The position numbers and the translations under genes are program-made. Under the pieces are notes generated by a model. It made no database searches and had not been told where the DNA came from. It worked only from the letters and a program-made list of their open reading frames with translations. This document shows positions 1-8,869 of a DNA stretch of 64,000 bases, piece after piece. This stretch comes from Galdieria yellowstonensis (Eukaryota > Rhodophyta > Bangiophyceae > Galdieriales > Galdieriaceae): NCBI GenBank assembly GCA_026122205.1, contig JANCYU010000022.1:124001-188000 (forward strand). Direction: 5' to 3'. Positions within the stretch are counted from its first letter, which is position 1. Each line of letters begins with the position of its first letter.

Positions 1-471
1 CAAATGGGTTCAGTTTCTGTTTCTAGAGAGTTATTTGAAAAAGTAAGTTAAAGTTGCTTTGACAATTTTTGAACATAGAACCTTGGCAGGGAGGAAATAG
101 TTGGTGGGTCATATACAGAGGAAAGAAGGATCTGCAGTCACCTTCGCATTTGGAGGCAAGTTTCCAGTGGTTGCTTTCTAAAGCTGTTTGTAACTTTACG
201 CAATTAGAAACGACCGTATTGTAAGAGCCAATTCTACAGTGATCCTCGTCAGTGGCTAGAGAGCTTAGGTTGCAAACTGCAGTTTGAATACATAAGAAAA
301 GGTTATGCGGCCTTGTGGAAAAACACAAATTTAGTGGCAGAATTATTTCAGATACTGTCTTCATCATACGAGCCAGTGGCAGAAGATTCCATCCTCGTGA
401 TATATACTTTTGTTGAAGGTGGAAAGGACTGGTCTCATTTGTCACAGTTATTTCAAGTAAGTATTGATTGA
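1..471 (+). CDS. MED18: Mediator subunit 18-like protein, 5' end cut by window
   Basis: Proposed exons are 1-42, 90-155 and 208-471, stop TGA at 469-471. The joined frame reads through with no stop. Med18 is a head-module subunit of the Mediator complex that links regulators to RNA polymerase II. The match is the stretch LESLGCKLQFEYIRKGY, which resembles the Med18 pattern of a glycine, a hydrophobic stretch and an (F/Y)(V/I)xxG turn, followed by a strand-like VIYTF segment. The second intron (156-207, 52 bp) starts GCAAGT and is a GC-AG intron; the first (43-89) is GT-AG. ATG at 4-6 could be the true start or an internal Met. Family call is by remembered pattern, so moderate. Confidence 0.5.
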
Positions 472-823
472 TTGTAGGGAAATACTGATAAGGAAAAATA
501 GAATATTGTTGAGGAGATATCACCTTTTGTATCTTTTAAGTGAGAATTCAGTTGTTTGAAGCAAAAATAAATTAAGAACTAGTTTCGTTTCTGCTTGAAT
601 AGTCCAATGCTTCTACACTAGTTCATTTCTTGTTTATTACACTACTGAAAACCTTTCAGAAATAGCCTATCAGATACGAACGATGCTTAACAATCCAACA
701 TAACTAAAAAATGTTTCAGAAAGGCGATAATCTCCAGTCATAAAGATTCGCAGCGCAACATTTTGGATAGACAGAAGACATACTCAGGAATATGAACAGT
801 TATTGATTGTTTTCAAGCTATAT
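472..823. other. Intergenic, convergent 3' ends
   Basis: AT-rich gap between the Med18-like stop and the DCP1 stop, which face each other. No open frame of useful length, tRNA-like fold or repeat was seen. It probably holds both 3' UTRs and polyadenylation signals. Confidence 0.5.
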
Positions 824-1975
824 TCAGGGAGTAAAACTATAAGTTGGCTTTGTGTATAATGACTTGAGCGCTTCAATATATTGAGAATAGAACTGTTGAA
901 ATAAAGAGTCTTCTTGCATAATAGTGGTCAACAATTCTTTCAAGTCGTCTGAGCTAGGAAAGGTATTCTTCCAATTCGGTCTTTTAAACAACTCCGTCAA
1001 CTTGCTCAACTCTCCGGTTTGTAATCCTTTCGAAGAATCCTTTGGACTGGTTGAGTTATTTGCTAAAACCTGTGCAGCTGCTTGCAATTGTGGAAATGAA
1101 GGCTCCTTCATAGCACTAGACTGCAACAGTTCACGACTAGGGTAACCAAAGTTGAAAGATGAGTTTCTCGAACTTGTCTCACTAGGATCGTTCAAGTTTG
1201 TTGACTCAACATGTTTAAGCAAGGCCAGGATTTGCTTTCCAGCGTCAGCACCAGGTGGCGTCTTCCCAGCTGTTTCCGAAAAAGTTGTAGAGGTCGAAAC
1301 GGTCTTCGTTCCAATACTGGCAGAGGGAAAAGGAGAGCCTATTCTTCCTGGTGAGAACATTTCGTGACGTTTCTGTAGTGAAGGAGAGCTTTCCACTGCA
1401 TTGCCGGTTATCTCAGTATTCCTCTCTGGTGCCTTTAGAAGACGCAATATCTCCTTTTCTGGGGTCTGCTGTCTACAAAAGTCATCTTTGTTCTCTGAAA
1501 GAACGCCATAGGACTTTTGAACAGTACTTGAATTTTCTTGCATGGTTCCTTGCTGATTCAAAAGCGAAGAGAGAACTTTCACAGCTTCCACCTTTTCTTC
1601 TTCATCGAAAAACCACAAAGCATAAATTTTACCTTGAGGTGATTGCAACTGAATGGTACCCTTTACTTCCTCAAACTGTGTCCAACCTGGTATCATATCA
1701 AGTGCCAGATTCTCCAGCCCTCTCCGATTAAGCACAATAATTCTATAACGAATATCTGTTGAAGTGTCTACAATATGAAAGGCTCCTTCTATTTCACTTC
1801 TCTTCCAACACTTGTTCACCTCATCAAAGTCGTAAACACAGACGTTGTGGGCATAAAACAGAATACCCCTAATTCCTGAGAAATAGCGACTCAATACTTG
1901 AACATTTTGTTTTATTGCCAGCTCTTTCCGTTGTTGTTGAGACTTGCTTTTCTCTTCTACTCCTTTCTCAACCAT
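824..1975 (-). CDS. DCP1: mRNA-decapping enzyme subunit 1 (DCP1)
   Basis: Single-exon protein of about 383 residues, started at the ATG at 1975; the frame extends 9 codons upstream without an ATG. DCP1 activates the DCP2 Nudix enzyme that removes the mRNA cap in the cytoplasm and P-bodies. The first ~125 residues form the EVH1 domain, with the family's YDFDEVNKCWKRSEIEG and YRIIVLNRRGLEN blocks. A long Ser/Thr-rich linker follows. The last ~35 residues (SSDDLKELLTTIMQEDSLF onward) fit the C-terminal trimerisation helix. It is divergent from the NDUFB9-like gene, with an 88 bp gap that must hold both promoters. Confidence 0.9.
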   Translation of the reverse strand: MVEKGVEEKSKSQQQRKELAIKQNVQVLSRYFSGIRGILFYAHNVCVYDFDEVNKCWKRSEIEGAFHIVDTSTDIRYRIIVLNRRGLENLALDMIPGWTQFEEVKGTIQLQSPQGKIYALWFFDEEEKVEAVKVLSSLLNQQGTMQENSSTVQKSYGVLSENKDDFCRQQTPEKEILRLLKAPERNTEITGNAVESSPSLQKRHEMFSPGRIGSPFPSASIGTKTVSTSTTFSETAGKTPPGADAGKQILALLKHVESTNLNDPSETSSRNSSFNFGYPSRELLQSSAMKEPSFPQLQAAAQVLANNSTSPKDSSKGLQTGELSKLTELFKRPNWKNTFPSSDDLKELLTTIMQEDSLFQQFYSQYIEALKSLYTKPTYSFTP

Positions 1976-2063
1976 AACAGCAGACACTTTCCGAAACCTC
2001 AAGTGCTTAACAACGACTCACTTTCCAAAGGCGCCATATTCTTTTGGAAGGCGACAGCAACGA

Positions 2064-2530
2064 ATGGGAAATCAAGTCTCTATGCCTGCAGCTCGAGCTG
2101 CTCCTTTTGCTCCAAACTTAACTCATAAACAAAGAGTAACTCGGCTGTATCGTCACGCTTTGAGAACTGCAAGAGACTGGGAACCAGATTTTGATGAGTT
2201 TGTAAAAGATGCTGAAAAGATACAGGCAAGATTCAAGAAAAATAAACACGTGAGTGTACCTTTGAATCGCATACAGTTTTCATATCAACACTTGCGTAAA
2301 GTTAACTATTCAAGAAGGTCAAAGACTTGTAGAAGCAGGTTTGAAAGAACTTATTGCAAATAGACACCCCGAGCCGTATATACCACCTTTTGCTCCCGGA
2401 GGAACAGCATATCAGAGAAACGTTCCTTGTCCTCCAGAGGTAGTTGTTCCTTTTCATTGTCGATGGTTTGAAACTTATTGAATAGGATGTGAACGATCTA
2501 CTACCACCTCCGGAGAGACGCATTCGGTAG
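2064..2530 (+). CDS. NDUFB9: NADH dehydrogenase (complex I) LYR subunit NDUFB9/B22
   Basis: Exons 2064-2249, 2302-2439 and 2486-2530 (introns 52 and 46 bp). The joined product is about 122 residues. It is an accessory subunit of mitochondrial complex I of the LYR family, expected to bind acyl carrier protein. The sequence shows the LYR-type motif RVTRLYRHALRTARDW near residue 25 and the family's PEPYIPPFAPGGTAYQR segment near residue 85, close to the HPQPYI...PGGT block of NDUFB9. The splice phase is 0 at both joins. The frame is open upstream to 1944, but the ATG at 2064 gives a normal-length protein. Confidence 0.88.
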
Positions 2531-2626
2531 AAAGGAGCCATCCTACTTTGTGAAAATGGATAGGCTGTTCTTTTGTCTCCTTTCAGTGAATAAAAGAACT
2601 TTATTTTTTGGACAAGTCCAGATTTC

Positions 2627-3525
2627 TTACGATGCTTGCTTACAATGTTCGCTCGCTCGAGGATAGATTCCTAGCAGAAATCCACATAAACTTCCTTCAA
2701 GTCTTCGAACAACGTCCCGTGCATCATATAACGTGCTCCAATCGTTTCTGTTCGACATATTCTTAACTAGGCATATGCGGAAAAGATAAGTATGATCTCT
2801 ATCTGGAGGACACGGAGCGTGATAGCCTAAAACATATGTCTGCTTCCGACAAATATTATGACTTTGCGCAAATACCTGTCTTGTTATTGCTGTTTGACAA
2901 CTCGATGGAACCTTGCGGTAGCAACAAAGGACTACCGCTAGCGTTTTCTGGTACTTTCAACGTATCAGCTGTGCAGGAAATATTAATGACAAACCAGTGA
3001 ATAAAATCCAATCCAGTAACACTGCAACATGCTTCAATAATTCTCTCCAATATGACAACGAGAAAATGAATACCTAATAGCATCTGGATCGTGCACTAAT
3101 AACACAAAGGTATTGTCAGCTCTGCAACTCACTCCTTGCAACTGAAACTGTCACTAAGCGTATTGTCCCTAGAGGCTTACCCTCCAAGTCAGCGGCACAG
3201 AGCTTGCGGCTTGTTCACAATAATCACAGCCGTATTTCTTAGGTATACGGGTGCCATTTTGAAAAGATGGAGAGTCGAGAAGCAAGGCAGCACTTGTACC
3301 TATGCGATAGTCTGTCAGTGAGGTGTAACCCTCCAAGGTAGTTCTCATACCAGAGTTTTTTCTATAGACAGGTGAGACAAAGCCCGCAGTGTTACGAAAT
3401 ACTACTAGGAAAAAGCACAGGAGAATACACAGTGTTATGTTGCTACTCGTTATAAGTTTCTTATAATTTGGATACTTATTGAAGGTTCTTTGAGACTGGC
3501 CAAGCAGATATTGTTCCTCGCCCAT
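2627..3525 (-). CDS. Membrane-anchored PEBP/YbhB-type protein
   Basis: Exons in order of transcription: 3525-3181, 3141-3074, 3021-2876, 2826-2627, giving about 252 residues. Residues ~28-47 form one hydrophobic helix, so this is a type II membrane or secreted protein. The rest follows the bacterial YbhB branch of the phosphatidylethanolamine-binding family: IPKKYGCDYCEQAASSVPL, then LLVHDPDAI, then DFIHWFVINIS, then YHAPCPPDRDHTYLF and a final LLGIYPR. The ligand-pocket DPDA, HW and PCPP motifs are all present. PEBP proteins bind anions or lipids and may inhibit kinases or proteases; the actual partner is unknown. Intron joins preserve frame and every motif. The first acceptor could be 6 bp earlier. 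Confidence 0.82.
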
Positions 3526-3617
3526 CTCCTTCAAACCGTCTTTAAGACAATCATTTATTTACCCTTCTTTTTATACAAACTATTTCTTATCCTTCCTACT
3601 ATTTCTAAGCCTTCCTA

Positions 3618-3969
3618 CTATTTCTTCATAGTTCGCTTCATTTCTTCTTTCAAAGCCTCCGAAAAGCTCTGGGACTTTAGCTTTAAATTTGCCAATTTTT
3701 CTGCTATTCTTTGAATAACTATCTCTGAACTCTATTGCTGCATGTAAACTACGGACCTTTCAAACCCCCCAAGTACTTACCAAACCTGTCAAACCTTCTT
3801 TACCCCTGGTTTGAACCAACCTTTGTTCACCCTTTCGTATCAACTGTTCTATAGACTGAGACGAGCGTACTGCAAACCTCTGAAAGGCTTCACTATTTGC
3901 AAGTTTCTTCACGACAACTTCATTGGCAAACCAGTGGGCGACTCGAGCAACCAGAAACGACCAACGCAT
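3618..3969 (-). CDS. Small conserved protein of unknown function
   Basis: Exons 3969-3781 and 3731-3618 (intron 49 bp, GTAAGT donor), giving about 100 residues. The N-terminus is hydrophobic with few acidic residues (MRWSFLVARVAHWFANEVV), as in an organelle presequence or membrane anchor. Then come VKKLANSEAFQRFAVRSSQ and a basic helical C-terminus ending in KKK-like residues. I do not recognise the family. Coding status rests on the clean splice and even codon use. Its ATG is 79 bp from the aminotransferase start on the other strand. Confidence 0.55.
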
Positions 3970-4048
3970 GTCAAATCCAACGAAATCCAATCGACTTGTG
4001 CTTTTGGGCGCTTTTCTCTTTTTTTTTGGAAAGAAAATTTCTCAACTT

Positions 4049-5328
4049 ATGGAGAAACTCGTCTATCCAAAACCGCCTTCTTTTGCTCCTTTAGACCCTC
4101 CTCCTCGTCTCTTATGTGGTCCAGGACCTTGCAACCCACATCCTAGAGTGGTGCAAGCTCTTAGTGCCACTGAGCTAGGTCACTTGGACCCAAGTTTCCT
4201 AAAAATAATGGACGAAACCAAGGTACTATTCAAGTTTTACCGTTAAAGTGTGGATCATTTCAAATTTTGAATTTAGGAATTACTGAAATATATATGGCAA
4301 ACCAACAATGAGTTTACCATTCCAGTGTCCGGAACAGGAACAGCAGCTATGGAAGCTTGCGTGTTCAACCTCTTAGAACCTGGTGAGAAGTTTCTGGTGG
4401 GCTGTAATGGATATTTCGGGCAGCGTTTAGGACAAATAGGAGAACGTTGTGGAGCAAATGTCATTCGCATGGAAAAACCTTGGGGCACAGTGTTCTCGTT
4501 AGAAGAGATTGGTGAGCAACTGGAGAAGCACAGACCACAAGTGTTGGCTTTAGTGCATGCAGAAACTTCAACAGGAGCCTGTCAGCCCATGCAAGGCATT
4601 GGAGAACTCTGCAGGAAATATAACTGTCTCTTACTTCTGGATACCGTCACATCCATATCTGGTATTCCAGTTCATCTTGATAACTGGAAGGTAGACGCTG
4701 CCTATGCAGGCACTCAGAAGTGTTTAAGTTGTCCTCCAGGAATGGCGCCTTTAACTTTCGGACCTCGTGCAATGGAAAAATTGAAAAACCGAAAGACTAA
4801 AGTTCCGACCTATTACTTGGATATGTCTTTGGTAGCTTCCTACCTCTTAGGTGAAAATGGAACTTCGAAGAGATCTTATCATCATACTGCGCCAATAAAT
4901 ATGTGCTATGCTGTAAGAGAGTCGCTTTACATTGCAGCAGAAGAAGGCTTAGAGAAGAGGTGGGAAAGGCATAGAAGAAACGCAGAAATGTTTTGGAATG
5001 GTTTGAAGCAACTTGGTTTGGAGCCTTTGGTGGATAAAGAACATCGTTTGACATCTTTAACGACCATCAAAATTCCACAGGTAGGTGATACATATGAGTT
5101 GTCTGAAAGTCATTGACAGACATTTCCTAGGGAGTGGATGGCAAAGAAGTAGTTTCCATCTTATTAAATGAATATAACATTGAAGTGGGAGGCGGTTTGG
5201 GAGAGTTGGCTGGAAAAGTGTGGAGAGTCGGTTTGATGGGATATAATAGTCGTCCTGATGTTGTCTTGACATTGTTAGCTGCGTTCGAAAGAGCTTTGAA
5301 AAAAGTTGGCTATCTGCAGTCGCAGTGA
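4049..5328 (+). CDS. AGXT: Alanine/serine-glyoxylate aminotransferase
   Basis: Exons 4049-4222, 4277-5080 and 5131-5328 give about 391 residues. This PLP enzyme moves an amino group to glyoxylate to form glycine, in photorespiration and glyoxylate detoxification in peroxisomes or mitochondria. The N-terminal LLCGPGPCNPHPRV block, the SGTGTAAMEA phosphate-binding loop and the AYAGTQKCLSCPPGM block, holding the PLP lysine, are all typical. The C-terminus ends YLQSQ, which is not a classical peroxisomal SKL-type signal. In-frame ATG at 3968 would overlap the divergent gene, so 4049 is preferred. Confidence 0.92.
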
Positions 5329-5460
5329 TTTGTTGTCCTTTCATTGTCTCAAAGTTGTGTTGGAGTAAGTCGCGAGCCATAAAGGTTTGTTTTTATAAGA
5401 TACTACAAGTTCTTTGTAGATTGTTTTATATTTTCTGTAGCTTGACTATCCATTTCAACT

Positions 5461-7185
5461 TTAGTCATCCATATCAAACCTAATTTTGCTATTTTGTGGT
5501 TGCTGTGGAGTCTGAAAAGTTGCCTTTTGTGGGCCTGAACCTCCGCGACCTCCACGAAAACCTCCGCGTCCACGAGAGTCACCTCGGAAACCACCTCTAG
5601 AAAAACCTCCGCCACGAGAACCGCCTCTGTCGTTTCTTGACGGTGGCGATGAGCGCTTCGAAGTCGAAAGATTGATCCTAAGCCTTCTTCCTCTTATCTC
5701 TACTTGTTCGTTCATCTCACAAGCTTTTCGAGCTGCCGCCGGACTTTCCATGGATACGAACGCAAAACCTTTTGGTCTATTTGCTTCCCTATCAAATGGC
5801 ATTCGTACTTCCTTTACCTTTCCACATGAAGAGAAAGCTTCAAATACTTCTTCTTCTTCACAGTCAAAGGGTAAATTTCCAACAAATACACAGTCATCAT
5901 CTGGCAAGTCGTCTGTTCCACTGGGAGTAAACGGGGATGATGACTTTACAAACTGCTGAGGAGAACAATGATCGCTATGAAAGCTATTCGAAGCAACATT
6001 GCTTACATTTTCTGTACCGGCAACAGAAGAAGAAGAATTTAAAGTCTGCTTATCCACTTTTGGTTCGGTACCGGCTCCAGTTTGTTTCGCCAAATTTGGC
6101 TCTACACTCTCCACGGATGAATCCTCACTAGAAGAAGAGCTCTCCGAACTACTTGCTTCTTCTGACTCAGAATCAGAAGAAGCCGCCTTTCTCTTCTTTT
6201 TGTTCTTCACACTTGCACTAGTCTCTATCGTCTTTCTTTTCTTACTAGGCAATTCATCTTTACCATTGGAGGGCTCAGTACTTTGCTCTTCATCTTCCGA
6301 TTCTTCTGAGCTTGATGATTCATCGGATGATGAAGCTGAACTATCCGTTTCCGATTCTTCTTCACTGGACGACTGAAGCTCCACTTGCTTTTTACCGGAG
6401 GACAATTTCTTTCCTAATGTGTTATCATCTGTTGCTACTTGATGCTTCTTTTTCTTTTCATTTGATGCCTTAGTGGGAACTTTTTCAAGCTTTTCAGCTG
6501 ACTCTGAAGAAGATGAGGAGCTAGAGGATGAGTCGTCCGACACTTCTGAAGATGACTCGTCCGACACTTCTGAGGATGATTCATCGGATACTTCTGAGGA
6601 TGACTCGTCTGATGAGGAACTCGATATTTGTTTACTCTTCTTCTTCCTATCCTTATTTTTCAATTGCTTCGAATTGAATTTTTTGTTTTGAGTCTTTGTC
6701 GGCACTGAAGAATCCGACGAGTCGCTTGAAGATGAACTTTCGTCAGTGGAACTGCTCTCTTCTGAAGAGCTTTCTTCTGACTCTGAACTTTCATTTTGTG
6801 AAGATGACGTTGCATCCGAGGAGCTGCTGCTGCTCTTCTTTGAAACTTTGCCTTTCTTGCCCTCAACCACAGTGAGTTCAGAATTAGGTTCTCTGACTTG
6901 ATGTTTACTACCTTTCAGAGTAGCGCTACTTTTACTGAGTGCAGCTCGCGTTGTAGAAGATGAGGAACTTTCCGAACTGCTCGAACTTGTTGAGTCACTT
7001 TCTGAAGAACTGGAGGACTCTGAAGAAGAACTTGAAGACGATGATATTTGGACAGCAGAATCTTTCCGTGGGGAGTCTACCTGTAAGGAACTGCTCTTCG
7101 AGGACGACTGAGCCACACTTGACAAAGTCGAGTCGCTTTCGGAAGACGACGCTGTTGCAGGCGCTGCAGATTTTGGTTTGGCCAT
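5461..7185 (-). CDS. Nucleolin-like acidic Ser-rich protein with one RRM and RGG tail
   Basis: Single exon, about 574 residues. The first ~400 residues are long runs of Ser with Asp/Glu and patches of Lys, like the acidic/serine domains of nucleolin and SRP40/NOPP140. A single RNA-recognition motif follows at about residues 440-515, with RNP2 CVFVGNL and RNP1 KGFAFV. The C-terminus is an RGG/DSRGRGG-rich box. The likely role is in the nucleolus, in pre-rRNA processing and ribosome assembly. The frame continues 40 codons upstream, but the ATG at 7185 lies 66 bp below a TATA-like box and starts a good basic N-terminus. A 24 bp tandem repeat encodes part of the Ser-rich region. Confidence 0.85.
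   Translation of the reverse strand: MAKPKSAAPATASSSESDSTLSSVAQSSSKSSSLQVDSPRKDSAVQISSSSSSSSESSSSSESDSTSSSSSESSSSSTTRAALSKSSATLKGSKHQVREPNSELTVVEGKKGKVSKKSSSSSSDATSSSQNESSESEESSSEESSSTDESSSSSDSSDSSVPTKTQNKKFNSKQLKNKDRKKKSKQISSSSSDESSSEVSDESSSEVSDESSSEVSDDSSSSSSSSSESAEKLEKVPTKASNEKKKKHQVATDDNTLGKKLSSGKKQVELQSSSEEESETDSSASSSDESSSSEESEDEEQSTEPSNGKDELPSKKRKTIETSASVKNKKKRKAASSDSESEEASSSESSSSSEDSSVESVEPNLAKQTGAGTEPKVDKQTLNSSSSVAGTENVSNVASNSFHSDHCSPQQFVKSSSPFTPSGTDDLPDDDCVFVGNLPFDCEEEEVFEAFSSCGKVKEVRMPFDREANRPKGFAFVSMESPAAARKACEMNEQVEIRGRRLRINLSTSKRSSPPSRNDRGGSRGGGFSRGGFRGDSRGRGGFRGGRGGSGPQKATFQTPQQPQNSKIRFDMDD
6533..6604 (-). repeat. 24 bp tandem repeat, three copies
   Basis: Three near-identical 24 bp units (6533-6556, 6557-6580, 6581-6604) inside the nucleolin-like gene encode repeats of ESSSEVSD. 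Differences are mostly silent, which suggests selection for the acidic/serine composition. Confidence 0.85.
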
Positions 7186-7250
7186 CGTCGTCGTTGCACA
7201 ATGCGAAGTTGGCGATGGCTTTTGGACAAAAACCGAAGAGGGACTTGTTG

Positions 7251-7264
7251 CCTTTTTATATAGG
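7251..7264 (-). promoter_or_regulatory. TATA-like box of the nucleolin-like gene
   Basis: On the minus strand this reads CCTATATAAAAAGG, 66-79 bp upstream of the ATG at 7185, a sensible TATA distance for a short 5' UTR. Confidence 0.5.
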
Positions 7265-7373
7265 AAATCAATTGTACTGTTTTCTTCAAAAATAGTACAA
7301 TTCATTTCTATGTTGATTTTTTATCCAATGTTTAGCTCTTGTCATTTGGATACTAAAGAATAGTGTCGATATT

Positions 7374-7384
7374 TATATATAAAA
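7374..7384 (+). promoter_or_regulatory. TATA-like box upstream of ITPA
   Basis: TATATATAAAA lies about 130 bp before the ITPA ATG. It is nearly symmetrical, so its direction is not fixed by sequence. Confidence 0.35.
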
Positions 7385-7514
7385 TGCACAAGGAATGAAT
7401 TTTGTTGTTGTCCATTGCTGCTGCAACGGCAGTGCACCTTTGCAAACTTTTCGTTGTAGCGCGTACAGTAGAAATAGGCGCATATTTGTACTTGGCAACA
7501 CTTATACCACAGCT

Positions 7515-8093
7515 ATGAGTATTAAAAGTACACTGAAAGTTACTTTTGTAACCGGAAACCAAAATAAACTGGAAGAAGTACGATCAATACTAGCGGGACT
7601 AGATAAGGTTGTTATAGAGGGCAAGCACATTGATCTTCCAGAATTGCAAGGCGAACCAGAAGATATCGCCAAAGAGAAATGCAGACTAGCCGCCAAAGCA
7701 GTTGGAGGTCCTGTTCTAGTAGAAGATACTTGTTTATGCTTCAATGCTTTAAAAGGCTTACCGGGACCTTATATCAAGTGGTTTCTACAGAAACTTGGTC
7801 ACGATGGCCTCAATCGACTTTTATATGGTTTTGAGGATAAGACGGCTTATGCTTTGTGTACTTTTGGTTTTTCGATGGGAGCACCGAGTGATGCAGTTGT
7901 GCTTTGTGGTAGGACAGACGGTATCATTGTACCTGCCAGAGGTCCCAATGTCTTTGGTTGGGATCCTATATTTCAACCACAAGGTTCTTCCTTGACTTAT
8001 GCGGAAATGGAGAAGAGTGTCAAAAATCAGTTGTCTCATCGCTACAAGGCACTAAAAGCTGTAGAAGAATACTTGGTTGGAAATGTACTCTAG
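7515..8093 (+). CDS. ITPA: Inosine triphosphate pyrophosphatase (Ham1/ITPA)
   Basis: Single exon, about 192 residues from ATG 7515. The enzyme hydrolyses ITP, dITP and XTP to monophosphates and so cleans the nucleotide pool. Family signatures are VTFVTGNQNKLEE at the N-terminus, VLVEDTCLCFNALKGLPGPY with the catalytic acidic residue, FGWDPIFQP and the C-terminal SHRYKAL. The same frame stays open back to 7395 with no ATG, and a TATA-like stretch lies at 7374-7384, so a longer form would need a non-ATG start. Confidence 0.95.
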   Translation: MSIKSTLKVTFVTGNQNKLEEVRSILAGLDKVVIEGKHIDLPELQGEPEDIAKEKCRLAAKAVGGPVLVEDTCLCFNALKGLPGPYIKWFLQKLGHDGLNRLLYGFEDKTAYALCTFGFSMGAPSDAVVLCGRTDGIIVPARGPNVFGWDPIFQPQGSSLTYAEMEKSVKNQLSHRYKALKAVEEYLVGNVL

Positions 8094-8350
8094 CTTTCCA
8101 AGCAATTTGTGGATGACTTATTTCATTTCTTATATCAACGAACTTTCGAGGTGATAAAGTTTCCTTGCGCTTACCAAAAAATCTCGCACGCAAGTCCCAA
8201 CGCCTCTTTGTCTCATTTTGTTCGTTCGTCGTCCACGACATGTCCAAAGCGCAACTGTGTTTCACTCGTCGGCTGATAAAATACATAAACAAGTGCTATT
8301 TTCTGTCGCTATTTCTAAAACAATAGGAAGTATTTTACAAAACTACACTC

Positions 8351-8386
8351 ACACTGTTTTCTCATTCACGGAAAACAGTGTTTTTT
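8351..8386 (+). other. Perfect 11 bp inverted repeat followed by T-run
   Basis: ACACTGTTTTC (8351-8361) pairs fully with GAAAACAGTGT (8371-8381) around a 9-base loop, and T residues continue to 8386. The layout is that of an intrinsic or polymerase III-like terminator, or the end of a small RNA. Function is unknown. Confidence 0.45.
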
Positions 8387-8729
8387 AGTTTTGTGACATT
8401 AAGTGCCAAACGGAATACTATGCCTGTACACTTTATTAGTACATGCGAATAGAATGGCAGTTTGGCAACACTATGAAACAAGCATAGCCAATGAAAGGCC
8501 AGGTTTAGGTCAGGTTGTTGGATAACCACAACGCAACTTTTTCCACAGCTGGAGAACTTGCACTCATAGCAAATATACAATTTTTATCTTTAGTATGTGG
8601 CAAGTGCGCGCCTAGCGCATTTGGCGTGGTTGGTTTGCAGGATAAACTTGTGCCGCCTCACAGGAAAGTCTTTTTTGAGAGAGACAACCCCAAGTTGGGA
8701 AGGAGTGCATTGTATATGACACACACCCA

Positions 8730-8732
<3 letters not shown>

Positions 8733-8762
<30 letters not shown>
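8733..8762. repeat. (AT)15 microsatellite
   Basis: Thirty bases of alternating AT about 108 bp before the alcohol dehydrogenase ATG. It could serve as the AT-rich part of that promoter. Confidence 0.9.
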
Positions 8763-8766
<4 letters not shown>

Positions 8767-8869
8767 TAATATCCTAGACAAATAGAAAAGCTAGGCAATT
8801 CCGTTTCTCAAGAGAAATGCCGAGAAGAAATTCCAAGTAGAAAAGCGTTCGATTGGATCGCGCGAAAAG

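Larger units (their letters stand above)
8094..8869. other. Longest gene-free stretch, 776 bp
   Basis: No convincing coding frame on either strand. It holds a hairpin with a T-run (8351-8386), an (AT)15 tract (8733-8762), and presumably the ITPA 3' UTR and the ADH promoter. No tRNA or snRNA was recognised, but a small non-coding RNA cannot be excluded by eye. Confidence 0.5.

Noticed and set aside
23..523. 166-codon minus frame at the left edge
   Set aside because: It starts at a non-ATG codon and lies opposite the Med18-like exons, which show a family motif and matching splice phases.
8515..8769. 84-codon + frame ending in the (AT)15 tract
   Set aside because: No family pattern, ends in Tyr-Ile repeat and lies in promoter DNA of the alcohol dehydrogenase gene.
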